From Amycolatopsis sp. CA-230715 (GTDB taxonomy: Bacteria; Actinomycetota; Actinomycetes; Mycobacteriales; Pseudonocardiaceae), in NCBI RefSeq assembly GCF_018736145.1, contig NZ_CP059997.1:62001-126000 (forward strand): a DNA stretch of 64,000 nucleotides, given 5' to 3'. Both the position numbers and the translations under genes were made by a program. The notes under the pieces are model-generated. The model made no database searches and was not told where the DNA came from. It saw only the letters and a program-made list of their open reading frames with translations. Below are positions 33,582-42,285 of the stretch, one piece after another. Each line of letters starts with the position of its first letter. Positions within the stretch are counted from its first letter, which is position 1.

Positions 33582-36088
33582 CGCGCCGCCACCTCCGGCA
33601 CGCCGAGCAGGACCGGCACCCGCTGCTCGCGCTCCACCTTGAACGCGATGGTCGGATCCGGTGTCCCCGGCGCGTTGACGAACGAGGTGAACCGCGCGAG
33701 CTTGTCCGGGTCCTCCAGCACACCCCGCCATTCGTCCGCGTAGTTGCCGATGTGCTCGGCCATGGCCGCCTCCAAGTCCGCGCAGATGCCGAGGCTGTCG
33801 TCCACGATCACCGCGCGCAGGTGTTCGAGGCCGCCTTCGAGTTCCTCGATCCACGGCGCGGTGCGCTGCAGCCGGTCGGCGGTGCGCACGTAGAACATCA
33901 GGTACCTGTCGATGATCCGCACCAGCTCGTCGTGGTCCACATCGGACACCAGCAGCTCGGCGTGCCTCGGTGTGGCGCCGCCGTTGCCGCCGACGTAGAG
34001 GTTCCAGCCGTGCTCGGTGGCGATCACGCCGAAGTCCTTGCCACGGGCCTCCGCGCATTCCCGCGCGCAGCCGGACACCCCGGCCTTGAGCTTGTGCGGT
34101 GAGCGCAGGCCGCGGTAACGCAGCTCCAGCTCCACCGCGAGGCCGACGCTGTCCTGCACGCCGTAGCGGCACCACGTCGAGCCGACGCACGACTTCACCG
34201 TGCGCAGCGCCTTCCCGTAAGCGTGCCCGGATTCGAACCCGGCGTCCACCAGCCGCCGCCACACGAACGGGAGCTGGTCGACGGTGGCGCCGAACAGGTC
34301 GATGCGCTGACCGCCGGTGATCTTCGTGTACAGCCCGAACTCCTTCGCCACCTCGCCGAGCACGATGAGCTTGTCCGGGGTGATCTCGCCGCCGGGGACC
34401 CTCGGCACCACCGAGTAGGTCCCGTTGCGCTGCATGTTCGCCAGGAACCGGTCGTTGGTGTCCTGCAGGGTCGCCTGCTCCCCGCCGAGGATGTGCCCGT
34501 TGCCCAGCGTCGCCAGGATCGAGGCGACCGCGGGCTTGCACACCGCGCACCCGGTGCCGGTGCCGTGCCGCTCGATCACCTCGCTGAAGGTGCCGATCCT
34601 GGTCGCGCGGATGATCTCGAACAGTTCCGCGCGCGACTGCGCGAAGTGCTCGCACAACGCCTTGGACTGCTCGACGCCGCACGAGGCGAGCAGCTTGCCC
34701 AGCATCGGGACGCACGAGCCGCACGAGGTGCCCGCCTTGGTGCACGCCTTGATCTTCGGCACCGAGTCGGCGGATCCCTCGGTGATCGCGGCGGTGATGT
34801 CGCCCTTGCTGACGCCGTTGCACGAACAGATCTGCGCCGATTCCGGCAGCGCGTCCACGCCGACCGCCGCCGCGCCGCCGCTAGGGGCGAGGATGGCACC
34901 GGGATCCGCGGGCAGCGGCCTGCCCACGAGCGCCCGCAACGTGGTGTAGTCGCTCGCGTCGCCGACCAGCACGCCGCCGAGCAGCGTCCGGGAGTCGTCG
35001 GAGACGACGAGCTTGCGGTACGAACCCGCCACCGCGTCGTTGACCACGACCTCCAGCGCGCCTTCGGTCGTGCCGTGCGCGTCGCCGAAGCTGGCGACGT
35101 CGACGCCGAGGAGCTTGAGCTTCGTGGAGGTGTCCGGCTCGGGGAAATCGGCTTCGCCGCCGGTGAGCCCGGCCGCCACGATCTCCGCCATCGCGTAGCC
35201 TGGCGCGACGATCCCGTAGACGCGGCCTTCCACGGCCGCGCACTCCCCGATCGCGGACACCGCGGGATCCGAGGTGCGGCACGTGTTGTCGACGAGCACG
35301 CCGCCGCGCTCGCCCGTCTCCAGCCCGCAGTCCCGGGCGAGGTCGTCGCGAGGACGAACGCCCGCGGAGAACACCACGAGGTCGAGATCCAGCTCGGTGC
35401 CGTTGCCGAGGGTGGCGAGCAGCCGGTCGCCGTCCGCTTCGATCGACGAGGTCGACGTTCCCGTGTGGACGGTCACGTCGAGCGCGGTGATGAGCCTGCG
35501 CAGCAGGCCGCCACCGCCCTCGTCGACCTGCAGCGGCATCAGGCGCGGGCCCATCTCGACCACGTGCGGCGAAAGACCCATGTCCCGCAACGCCTTCGCC
35601 GCCTCCAGGCCGAGCAGCCCGCCGCCGACCACCATCGCCGACCGGCGCCCGCGCCCGGACTTCTCGGCCGCGGCCCTGATCGCGTCGAGGTCTTCGATCG
35701 TGCGGTAGACGAAGCAGCCGGGCAGTTCGCGGCCGGGCACCGGCGGCACGAACGGCCGCGAACCGGTGGCCAGCACGAGGTGGTCGTAGTGCTGCACGAA
35801 CCCGGACCCGGTGGTCACCGTCCGGGCGTCCCGGTCCACCGCCGTCACCGGGTCGCCGAGCCGCAGTTCGACCGCGGGGTCGTCCGCGTACTCCGCACCG
35901 GGCAGCGCGAGCGCCGCGGCGTCCCATCCGTCCACATAGGACGTCAGGGCCACGCGGTCGTAAGCGGGCCGGTGTTCCTCGGCGAGGACGACGATCCGCC
36001 ACCGCGCATCGGCGTCCTCGGCGCGCACGGCCTCCACCAGCCGGTGGGCGACCATGCCGTGTCCGACGACAACGAGCGTGCCGGTCAT
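33578..36088 (-). CDS. nirB: Assimilatory nitrite reductase large subunit NirB
   Basis: An 836-residue siroheme enzyme that reduces nitrite to ammonium with NADH. In order: FAD/NAD domain (LVVVGHGMVAHRLVE, VVGGGLLGLEAAKAL), a BFD-type [2Fe-2S] domain (ICSCNGVSKGDI, then CTKAGTSCGSCVP), a second Cys-rich segment (GCAVCKPAV), and the ferredoxin-like/siroheme domains with 4Fe-4S/siroheme ligands in KSCVGSTWCRYG and SGCARECAEARGKDFG. All expected cysteines are present and length is normal. It begins the second half of the cluster 136 bp after narK, with a GlnR-like box in that gap. Confidence 0.97.
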   Translation of the reverse strand: MTGTLVVVGHGMVAHRLVEAVRAEDADARWRIVVLAEEHRPAYDRVALTSYVDGWDAAALALPGAEYADDPAVELRLGDPVTAVDRDARTVTTGSGFVQHYDHLVLATGSRPFVPPVPGRELPGCFVYRTIEDLDAIRAAAEKSGRGRRSAMVVGGGLLGLEAAKALRDMGLSPHVVEMGPRLMPLQVDEGGGGLLRRLITALDVTVHTGTSTSSIEADGDRLLATLGNGTELDLDLVVFSAGVRPRDDLARDCGLETGERGGVLVDNTCRTSDPAVSAIGECAAVEGRVYGIVAPGYAMAEIVAAGLTGGEADFPEPDTSTKLKLLGVDVASFGDAHGTTEGALEVVVNDAVAGSYRKLVVSDDSRTLLGGVLVGDASDYTTLRALVGRPLPADPGAILAPSGGAAAVGVDALPESAQICSCNGVSKGDITAAITEGSADSVPKIKACTKAGTSCGSCVPMLGKLLASCGVEQSKALCEHFAQSRAELFEIIRATRIGTFSEVIERHGTGTGCAVCKPAVASILATLGNGHILGGEQATLQDTNDRFLANMQRNGTYSVVPRVPGGEITPDKLIVLGEVAKEFGLYTKITGGQRIDLFGATVDQLPFVWRRLVDAGFESGHAYGKALRTVKSCVGSTWCRYGVQDSVGLAVELELRYRGLRSPHKLKAGVSGCARECAEARGKDFGVIATEHGWNLYVGGNGGATPRHAELLVSDVDHDELVRIIDRYLMFYVRTADRLQRTAPWIEELEGGLEHLRAVIVDDSLGICADLEAAMAEHIGNYADEWRGVLEDPDKLARFTSFVNAPGTPDPTIAFKVEREQRVPVLLGVPEVAAR

Positions 36089-36153
36089 GCCTTACCTCCT
36101 CCTCGGGTGACCACGATCGTGACAAGCACCTGTGACCGGTGCGGTTCGGCGAG

Positions 36154-36169
36154 ATTTCGCCGGTGTTAC
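36154..36169 (-). promoter_or_regulatory. GlnR-like box upstream of nirB
   Basis: On the minus strand GTAAC-ACCGGC-GAAAT fits the GlnR half-site pattern GTNAC-N6-GAAAC with one mismatch, 66 bp before nirB. GlnR is the known activator of nitrate and nitrite assimilation in Streptomyces and Amycolatopsis. Confidence 0.65.
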
Positions 36170-36224
36170 CAAAAGTTCCCTTCGCAGGTCAGCACCCGTG
36201 ATGGGCTGGATCACACGGTGTCGA

Positions 36225-37565
36225 TCAAACGCCGGCTCCGGCGAGGACGAGACGCGAAGACCTGGCGAACTCGCCGCGCAGGTACACCGACCACGTGAGC
36301 ACGGCGCACACCGCGTAGAAGCCGATGAAGGCGTAGATCGCGACGTCACCGGAACCGAAGCTGGCGAACGAAGAGCGGAACGCCAGATTGATGAACAGCC
36401 CGCCCAGCGCGCCGATCGCGCCCGCGACGCCGATGAGCGCGCCGGAAAGCCTGCGCGCCTTGAGCAGCTCCGCTTCCTCCGGCGCGCCGTCGGCGATCGC
36501 GAGCGCGGCCTTGGTGCGGAAGATCGCCGGGATCATCTTGTACGTCGAACCGTTGCCGATCCCGGAGAGCACGAACAGCACGATGAACCCGGTGGTGTAC
36601 AAGGAAAGCGACCGCGCGGACGAGGCCAGCACGGTGAGCGCGCCACCGGCGGCCATCAGCACGAACGTGGCCAGTGTCACCTTCGCGCCACCGACGCGGT
36701 CGGCCAGCTTCCCGCCGATGGGCCGGGAAAGCGAGCCGAGCAGCGGGCCGAGGAAGGTCACCGCGGCCGCCTGCACCGGCGAGCGGTGGAACTGGTTCTG
36801 CAGCACGAGCCCGAACGCGAAGCTGTAGCCGATGAACGAGCCGAAGGTGCCGATGTAGAGGAACGACATCACCCACGCCTGCGGTTCCTTGACCACCTCG
36901 CGCATCGAGCGCCGGTCGTTGCGGACGCTGGAGATGTTGTCCATGCACAGCGCCGCGCCCGTGGTCGCGAGCACGATCAGCGGGAGGTAGATCCACAGCA
37001 CCAGCCGCGGCGAGGCGGCACCCGCGGTGCCGAGGACGAGCAGCGCGACGAGCTGGATGACCGCGACGCCGAGGTTGCCGCCACCCGCGTTCAGCCCGAG
37101 CGCCCAGCCCTTGCGGCGGTCGGGGAAGAAGGTGTTGATGTTGGTCATCGACGAGGCGAAGTTGCCGCCGCCGACACCGCCGATCGCGGCCACCAGCAAG
37201 AAGACCCCGAACGAGGTGCCGGGCTGCATCACGATCGCGGCGAGCACCGTCGGCACGAGCAGCAGGCCCGCGCTGATGATCGTCCAGTTGCGGCCGCCGA
37301 ACTTCGCCACCGCGAGCGTGTACGGCAGCCGCAGCACCGATCCGACGAGGGTGGGCGTGGACACCAGCAGGAACTTGTCCGAGGCCGACAGCCCGTACTG
37401 CGGGCCCATGAACAGCACCATCACCGACCACAGCGTCCAGATGGAGAACCCGATGTGCTCGGCGAAAACCGAGAACCACAGGTTCCGGTTCGCCACTTTC
37501 TTCCCGGTGCGTTCCCAGAACGCCTCGTCCTCGGGGTTCCACTCTTCGATCCAGCGCTTCGTCAT
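36225..37565 (-). CDS. narK: Nitrate/nitrite MFS transporter NarK
   Basis: A 446-residue, 12-helix MFS transporter of the nitrate/nitrite porter family. Diagnostic strings are ANRNLWFSVFAEHIGFSIWT, GGGNFASSMTNINTFFPDRR (nitrate signature) and GWALGLNAGGGNLGVAVIQ (second nitrate signature), plus TFGSFIGYSFAFGLVL. It imports nitrate, and perhaps exports nitrite, for the enzymes encoded on both sides. The ATG at 37565 has AAAAGGAG upstream and starts 25 bp after the nasC stop. The matching gene in A. mediterranei is, as I recall, nasK. Confidence 0.95.
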   Translation of the reverse strand: MTKRWIEEWNPEDEAFWERTGKKVANRNLWFSVFAEHIGFSIWTLWSVMVLFMGPQYGLSASDKFLLVSTPTLVGSVLRLPYTLAVAKFGGRNWTIISAGLLLVPTVLAAIVMQPGTSFGVFLLVAAIGGVGGGNFASSMTNINTFFPDRRKGWALGLNAGGGNLGVAVIQLVALLVLGTAGAASPRLVLWIYLPLIVLATTGAALCMDNISSVRNDRRSMREVVKEPQAWVMSFLYIGTFGSFIGYSFAFGLVLQNQFHRSPVQAAAVTFLGPLLGSLSRPIGGKLADRVGGAKVTLATFVLMAAGGALTVLASSARSLSLYTTGFIVLFVLSGIGNGSTYKMIPAIFRTKAALAIADGAPEEAELLKARRLSGALIGVAGAIGALGGLFINLAFRSSFASFGSGDVAIYAFIGFYAVCAVLTWSVYLRGEFARSSRLVLAGAGV

Positions 37566-37590
37566 CTCGGCTCCTTTTCGGACGGTGTGG

Positions 37591-39036
37591 TCAGGCCGTG
37601 CTGGCGAGCCAGTCGGCGATGCCGCGGACGGTGTCGGTGCACCCGCCGCAGCCGGTGGTGGCCCTGGTCGCGGTGGCGAGCTCCGGCACACTGGTCGCAC
37701 CGGCGCGGAAGGCCTCCACGAGACGGGCCTTCGTGACGGAGTTGCACTGGCAGACCTTCGCCGTGCCGGGCAGGTCGGCCGGGCTGGCCGCGGGTGCCGC
37801 CCCCGGCGGCAGCGCCCTGCCGAGCAGCAGCGCGAGCCGGTCTTCGGGGAGAGGCACGCCGCGGTCGTAGAGGCCGGTCACGGTCGCGGCGGCGTCGGGG
37901 CAGCCGAGCAGGATCGCACCGGCGACGCGGTCGTCGCGCACGACGAGTTTCGCGTAGCGGCCCCGTTTCGTGTCGTCGACGCACACCACTTCGGCGGTCT
38001 CGTCGGCGACGTCGATCTGGGTCTCCCCGAACGCGGCGAGGTCCACGTCGCGGGCCTTCAGCCGGGTCACCACCGGGGTACCGCGGTAGCGCGCGGCGGC
38101 GTTCGTCCCGGTCAGCAGGTCGGCGAGCACGCTCGCCTGGTCCCACGCGGGCTGCACGAGCCCCGAGACCGTGCCGGGGTGCTGCGCGCAGTCGCCGATC
38201 GCGTGCACCCTGGCATCGCTGGTGCGCAGCGCGTCGTCGACGAGGACACCGCGGTCGACCGCGATACCCGCGTCCGCGGCCAGCGCCGTCTGCGCCCTGA
38301 CCCCGGCGGACACCACGACGAGATCCGCGGGCAGGTGGCTGCCGTCGTCGAGTTTCAGCCCGTCACCCGGCACGTAGGTCGCCGCCGAGGTGCCGAACCG
38401 GAAGTCGATCCCGTGCTCGCGCAGCGTTCGCGCGAGCACGCGGCCGGCGCCGGGGTCGAGCTGGCGCTCCATCAGGTGCCCGACCGGGTGCACGACGGTC
38501 ACCAGGTTGCCGCGGCCGGCGAGCCCGCGCGCCGCTTCGAGGCCGAGCAGCCCGCCCCCGAGCACCGCGACCGGCGCGCCGATCTTGGCGGAGTCGAGGA
38601 TGCGCGCGCAGTCGTCGAGCGTGCGGAACGCCACGACACCCTCCGCGGGCGCGCCGTCGTCGCCGAGCAGCCCTTCGACCGGCGGCAGCCACGGTTTGCT
38701 GCCGGTGGCCAGCACCAGCGCGTCGTAGTCCACTGTGGACCCGTCGGACAGCGAAACCTGCCGCCGTCCCCGGTCGATCCCGGTCGCGACGCGTCCGTTG
38801 AGGAGGGTCACGCCGCGTTGGTCGGCCCAGCCCTCGTCTTGCAGCAGCACGGTTTCCGGGCGCATGGTGCCCGCGACCACGGAGGACAGCAGCACCCGGT
38901 TGTAGGCGGGGTGCGCCTCCTCGCCGATGACCGTGAGCGCCACTCTGGCGCCTTCGGGATCGCGGTTGCGGATCTCGTCGGCGAGCCTGGCGCCTGCCAT
39001 CCCGTAGCCGAGCACGACGACGTTGCGCGCGGTCAT
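37591..39036 (-). CDS. nasC: Nitrate reductase electron-transfer flavoprotein (NirB N-terminal-like, with BFD domain)
   Basis: A 481-residue NAD(P)H/FAD oxidoreductase resembling the N-terminal half of NirB. The FAD motif is VVVLGYGMAGARLADEI, the NAD motif is AVLGGGLLGLEAARGLAG, and VHAIGDCAQHPG marks the second FAD contact. The C-terminal BFD-like [2Fe-2S] domain has all four cysteines (VCQCNSVTKARLVEAF and TTGCGGCTDTV). It should pass electrons from NAD(P)H to the nitrate reductase, whose stop overlaps its start by four bases (ATGA). I use the Klebsiella/Amycolatopsis name nasC; Bacillus calls the equivalent nasB. Confidence 0.85.
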   Translation of the reverse strand: MTARNVVVLGYGMAGARLADEIRNRDPEGARVALTVIGEEAHPAYNRVLLSSVVAGTMRPETVLLQDEGWADQRGVTLLNGRVATGIDRGRRQVSLSDGSTVDYDALVLATGSKPWLPPVEGLLGDDGAPAEGVVAFRTLDDCARILDSAKIGAPVAVLGGGLLGLEAARGLAGRGNLVTVVHPVGHLMERQLDPGAGRVLARTLREHGIDFRFGTSAATYVPGDGLKLDDGSHLPADLVVVSAGVRAQTALAADAGIAVDRGVLVDDALRTSDARVHAIGDCAQHPGTVSGLVQPAWDQASVLADLLTGTNAAARYRGTPVVTRLKARDVDLAAFGETQIDVADETAEVVCVDDTKRGRYAKLVVRDDRVAGAILLGCPDAAATVTGLYDRGVPLPEDRLALLLGRALPPGAAPAASPADLPGTAKVCQCNSVTKARLVEAFRAGATSVPELATATRATTGCGGCTDTVRGIADWLASTA

Positions 39037-41111
39037 GCCGCACCTCCGTTGGCCGTCAGCGAAACCGCGCACACCTTGAACTCGGGCATCCGGCTCGTCG
39101 GGTCGAGCGCCGGGTTCGTGACCAGGTTCGCGCGCCCCTCACCGGGAAAGTGGAACGGGAGGAACACGACGTCCACCCGCATCGACCGCACACAGCGCAC
39201 GACCGCCGTGACCGCGCCGCGGCGCGAGGTGACTTTGGCCTCCTCGCCCTCGGCGAGCCCGGCACGCGCCGCGGTGTCCGGGTGCACCTCGACGTAGGCC
39301 TCCGGCACCACCTCGGTCAGCTCCGGCACCAGCCGCGTCTGCGCGCCGGACTGGTAGTGCTGCAACACCCTGCCGGTGATGGCCTGCAAGGGGAACTCCG
39401 CGTCCGGCGGCTCGGCGGGGCCGACGTGCTCGACCGAGACGAACCTGGCGCGGCCGTCGGGATGCGCGAACCGGTCGAGGAACAGCCTCGGCGTGCCGGG
39501 GTGCTCCGGCGACGGCACCGGCCAGTACAGCGGCTCCTCGTCGCGGAGGCGGTCGTAGGTGATGCCGGAGTAGTCCGCGGCACCGCCCTTCGACGCCGCG
39601 CGCAGTTCGGTGAACACGGCCTCCGCGTCGGACGGGAACCGTTCCACGGGCTGGCCCAGCCGCTCGGCGAGTCCGGAAAGGACTTCGAGATCGGTGCGGA
39701 CGCCCTCCGGCGGTTCGACCGCGCGCCGCCTCAGCAGCACCCTGCCTTCGAGACTGGTCATCGTGCCCTCCTCTTCGGCCCACTGGGTCACCGGAAGCAC
39801 CACGTCGGCGCGCAGCGCGGTCTCCGACGGCACCACGTCGGCGACCACCAGGAGGTCCAAAGTGGACAACCGGTCCGCGACGCGGGCCGACCGGGGCGCC
39901 GAGACCACCACGTTGCTGCCGAACACGAACAGGGCGCGCGGACCGCCGTCGGTGCCGAGCGCGTCGAGCAGTTCGTAGGCGGATCGCCCCGGCCCCGGCA
40001 GGTCCGCGGGGTCGACGCCCCACACCCCGGCGACGTGCTCGCGGGCGGCGGAGTCGTCGATCCTGCGGTACCCGGGCAACTGGTCCGCCTTCTGCCCGTG
40101 CTCGCGGCCGCCCTGCCCGTTGCCCTGCCCGGTCAGGCAGCCGAACCCGGAGCCGGGCAGGCCGGGCAGGCCGAGCGCGAGCGCGAGGTTGATCCACGCG
40201 CTGACCGTGTCGGTGCCGCTCGCGTGCTGCTCGGTGCCGCGCGCGGTCAGCACGTAGGCGTTGCGGGCCGACGCCAGCTTCGCCGCGACCCGGCGCTGGT
40301 CGGCCGCGGCGACGCCGGTGACCCGCTCGACCCGTTCCGGCCACCAGCGCGCGGCGATCCGCCACATGGCTTCGAACCCGGTGGTTCGACTGTCTATGTA
40401 GGACTGGTCGAGCAGGCCTTCGGCGACCAGGACGTGCAGAATTCCCAGTGCCAGCGCGAGATCCGTGCCCGGCGCGGGTGCCAAGTGGACACTCGCCTGC
40501 TCCGCCGTCGGCGTCAGCCTCGGGTCGACCACGATCAGGCCTGCCGCGTCGCGTGCCCGGCGCAGGTGCTGCACGAACGGCGGCATCGTCTCGGCGGGGT
40601 TCGAGCCGGCCAGCAGGACCACGTCCGCGTCCGCGAGATCGGTCAGCGGGAACGGGAGGCCGCGATCCACCCCGAACGCCCGGTTCCCCGCGGCCGCGGC
40701 CGAGGACATGCAGAACCGTCCGTTGTAGTCCACCTGCGACGTCCGCAGCGCGACGCGGGCGAACTTTCCCAACAGGTAAGCCTTTTCGTTGGTGAGCCCG
40801 CCACCGCCGAAGACCGCCACCGCGTCGGCGCCGTGCTCTTCCTGGATGCCGGTCACCCGCGCCACGACGAACGCGAGCGCCTCGTCCCAGTTCGCGGGCC
40901 GGAGCTCGCCACCGGTCCTGATCATCGGCGTGGTCAGCCTGGCGGGCGAGGTGAGCAGGGAACCCGCGGTCCAGCCCTTCTGGCAGAGCCCGCCGCCGTT
41001 CGTCGGGAACGACCTCGGCGCGACCTCGGTTCCCCGCACGGCCATCCCGCACTGCAGCGCGCAGTACGGGCAGTGCGTGCGCACCGCGGTGCGTTCGGCG
41101 GTCACCGTCAC
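39033..41111 (-). CDS. nasA: Assimilatory nitrate reductase catalytic subunit (molybdopterin, Fe4S4)
   Basis: A 692-residue Mo-bisMGD enzyme that reduces nitrate to nitrite in the cytoplasm. The N-terminal [4Fe-4S] ligands are in THCPYCALQCGMAV and GGGLCQKGW. Further family strings are GGLTNEKAYLLGKFARVALR, GRFCMSSAAAAGNRAFGVDR (with the Cys expected to bind Mo), GSNPAETMPPFVQHLRRA, GCLTGQGNGQGGREHGQKAD and the C-terminal ITGRVLQHYQSGAQTR. Length is typical of NasA/NarB without the extra C-terminal BFD domain, which here is in the neighbouring flavoprotein. A GTG start with GGGAGGG upstream begins the operon, and a GlnR-like box lies about 70 bp upstream. Confidence 0.95.
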   Translation of the reverse strand: MTVTAERTAVRTHCPYCALQCGMAVRGTEVAPRSFPTNGGGLCQKGWTAGSLLTSPARLTTPMIRTGGELRPANWDEALAFVVARVTGIQEEHGADAVAVFGGGGLTNEKAYLLGKFARVALRTSQVDYNGRFCMSSAAAAGNRAFGVDRGLPFPLTDLADADVVLLAGSNPAETMPPFVQHLRRARDAAGLIVVDPRLTPTAEQASVHLAPAPGTDLALALGILHVLVAEGLLDQSYIDSRTTGFEAMWRIAARWWPERVERVTGVAAADQRRVAAKLASARNAYVLTARGTEQHASGTDTVSAWINLALALGLPGLPGSGFGCLTGQGNGQGGREHGQKADQLPGYRRIDDSAAREHVAGVWGVDPADLPGPGRSAYELLDALGTDGGPRALFVFGSNVVVSAPRSARVADRLSTLDLLVVADVVPSETALRADVVLPVTQWAEEEGTMTSLEGRVLLRRRAVEPPEGVRTDLEVLSGLAERLGQPVERFPSDAEAVFTELRAASKGGAADYSGITYDRLRDEEPLYWPVPSPEHPGTPRLFLDRFAHPDGRARFVSVEHVGPAEPPDAEFPLQAITGRVLQHYQSGAQTRLVPELTEVVPEAYVEVHPDTAARAGLAEGEEAKVTSRRGAVTAVVRCVRSMRVDVVFLPFHFPGEGRANLVTNPALDPTSRMPEFKVCAVSLTANGGAA

Positions 41112-41165
41112 CGTTCAGCCCTCCCGTTCCTGAGTGCGCCGAACGGTAGGTAGCCCGTGTTACCT

Positions 41166-41195
41166 GGAAACGACCGAATGTTTCCGGCAGTTGAC
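41166..41195 (-). promoter_or_regulatory. GlnR-like box and GGAAAC palindrome upstream of nasA
   Basis: On the minus strand GTCAA-CTGCCG-GAAAC (41195-41180) fits GTNAC-N6-GAAAC with one mismatch. The same GAAAC is one arm of a perfect inverted repeat GGAAAC-N8-GTTTCC (41166-41185). The nearby TGTTACC string recurs before nirB. Confidence 0.6.
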
Positions 41196-41236
41196 GTTGC
41201 GCTCGCGCGCGCCGGGCCACTGGGTGAAACGGCCGA

Positions 41237-41242
41237 TATACT
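41237..41242 (+). promoter_or_regulatory. Candidate -10 of folD
   Basis: TATACT, a near-consensus -10 in an otherwise GC-rich region, lies seven bases before the riboswitch aptamer. No clear -35 is seen. Confidence 0.5.
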
Positions 41243-41245
41243 TTC

Positions 41246-41297
41246 TCCGGGCCGTGACTGGCGCATCGGGTGGAGCACCACCGGGAAGCGGCCCCGA
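41246..41297 (+). promoter_or_regulatory. ZTP (pfl-type) riboswitch aptamer upstream of folD
   Basis: The core GGGCCGTGACTGGCG (41249-41263) followed by a GGTGG-AGCA-CCACC hairpin (41269-41282) and GGGAAGCGGCCC (41283-41294) matches the ZTP/ZMP riboswitch consensus. P1 is GGGCCG (41249-41254) with CGGCCC (41289-41294), perfectly paired. folD is a classic target: ZTP signals shortage of 10-formyl-tetrahydrofolate. Confidence 0.9.
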
Positions 41298-41300
41298 AGA

Positions 41301-41342
41301 CGACTCCGCCGCGCGCCTGGGCGACTACGACGACCGGAGTCG
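41301..41342 (+). promoter_or_regulatory. Ribosome-site hairpin, likely expression platform of the ZTP riboswitch
   Basis: CGACTCCG (41301-41308) and CGGAGTCG (41335-41342) form a perfect 8-bp stem that hides the folD GGAG, which lies seven bases before the ATG. The same GGAG region could instead pair with CTCCGG at 41245-41250, which overlaps the 5' arm of P1. Translational control is inferred. Confidence 0.6.
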
Positions 41343-41346
41343 CCCC

Positions 41347-42237
41347 ATGATCTTTTCCACCCAGGCACGCCTGATGGACGGCACCGCACTCGCGCGCGAA
41401 CTCACCGCGCGGACCACGGCCTCGGCTGCCGCGTTCACCAGGCGCACCGGGACCGCCCCCTGCCTGGCCACGGTGCTGGTCGGCGAGGATCCCGCGTCCG
41501 TGACCTACGTGAAGATGAAGCGCCGCCGCTGCGAACGGGCGGGCATCCGGTCGCGCCACGTGGCCCTGCCCGCCGGAACGGGCACCGCCGAACTCGTCGA
41601 CACGATCGCCGGGCTGTCCGCCGATCCCCGCGTGCACGGCATCCTGCTCCAGCACCCGGCGGGCCCCGGGATCGACGAGCGTGCCGCGTTCGAAGCGATC
41701 GCGCCGGGCAAGGACGTCGACGGTGTGACGATGAACTCGTTCGCCGCCATGAGCTTCGGCCTGCCCGGGTTCGTCTCCTGCACGCCGGGCGGCATCATGC
41801 GCCTCCTCGATCACTACGGCGTGAATCCCGCGGGCAGGCACGCGGTGGTGCTCGGCCGCAGTGCCATCCTCGGCAAGCCGACCGGGATGCTGCTGCTCGC
41901 GCGCGACGCGACCGTCACCTACTGCCACTCGCGCACCACCGGGCTCGACGCCCTCATCCGCGACGCCGACATCCTCGTGGCCGCGGTCGGCCGCCCCCGT
42001 TTCGTCCGCGGAGATCTCGTCAAACCGGGCGCCGTGGTGGTCGACGCCGGCTACAACTCCGGCACCGTCGGCGACGTCGACTTCGAGGGCGCCGCGGCGC
42101 GCGCAAGCCTGATCACCCCGGTGCCCGGCGGTGTCGGGCCGATGACGATCGCCACCCTGCTGGCCCAGACCGTCGAGGCGGCGGCCGCGCAGCACGGCTC
42201 GACCGCAGTCCCTCCGACCACCATCAAGAATGGCTAG
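41347..42237 (+). CDS. folD: Methylenetetrahydrofolate dehydrogenase/cyclohydrolase FolD
   Basis: FolD interconverts 5,10-methylene- and 10-formyl-tetrahydrofolate, feeding purine and formyl-Met-tRNA synthesis. The 296-residue protein shows LATVLVGEDPASVTYVKMK (with the catalytic Tyr-x3-Lys pattern), HGILLQHPAGP (usually LVQLPLP), PGKDVDGV, CTPGGIM (usually CTPxG), VVLGRSAILGKPTGMLL and VPGGVGPMTIATLL. The HPAGP and CTPGGIM forms are slightly divergent, so this may be a second folD paralogue. It lies behind a ZTP riboswitch. Its stop codon lies inside an iron-box-like sequence serving the next gene. Confidence 0.92.
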   Translation: MIFSTQARLMDGTALARELTARTTASAAAFTRRTGTAPCLATVLVGEDPASVTYVKMKRRRCERAGIRSRHVALPAGTGTAELVDTIAGLSADPRVHGILLQHPAGPGIDERAAFEAIAPGKDVDGVTMNSFAAMSFGLPGFVSCTPGGIMRLLDHYGVNPAGRHAVVLGRSAILGKPTGMLLLARDATVTYCHSRTTGLDALIRDADILVAAVGRPRFVRGDLVKPGAVVVDAGYNSGTVGDVDFEGAAARASLITPVPGGVGPMTIATLLAQTVEAAAAQHGSTAVPPTTIKNG

Positions 42238-42247
42238 CCTAACCTAA
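42229..42247 (+). promoter_or_regulatory. Iron box (DmdR/IdeR-type) before the siderophore-binding gene
   Basis: The 19-mer matches TTAGGTTAGGCTAACCTAA at 14 positions, with its right-hand 13 bases TAGCCTAACCTAA matching except for one central base. It overlaps the folD stop codon and lies 39 bp before the lipoprotein gene. Confidence 0.7.
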
Positions 42248-42285
42248 CTGGTGAAGTGGTCGGGTGGATCTCCGAGGAGCTGGTG

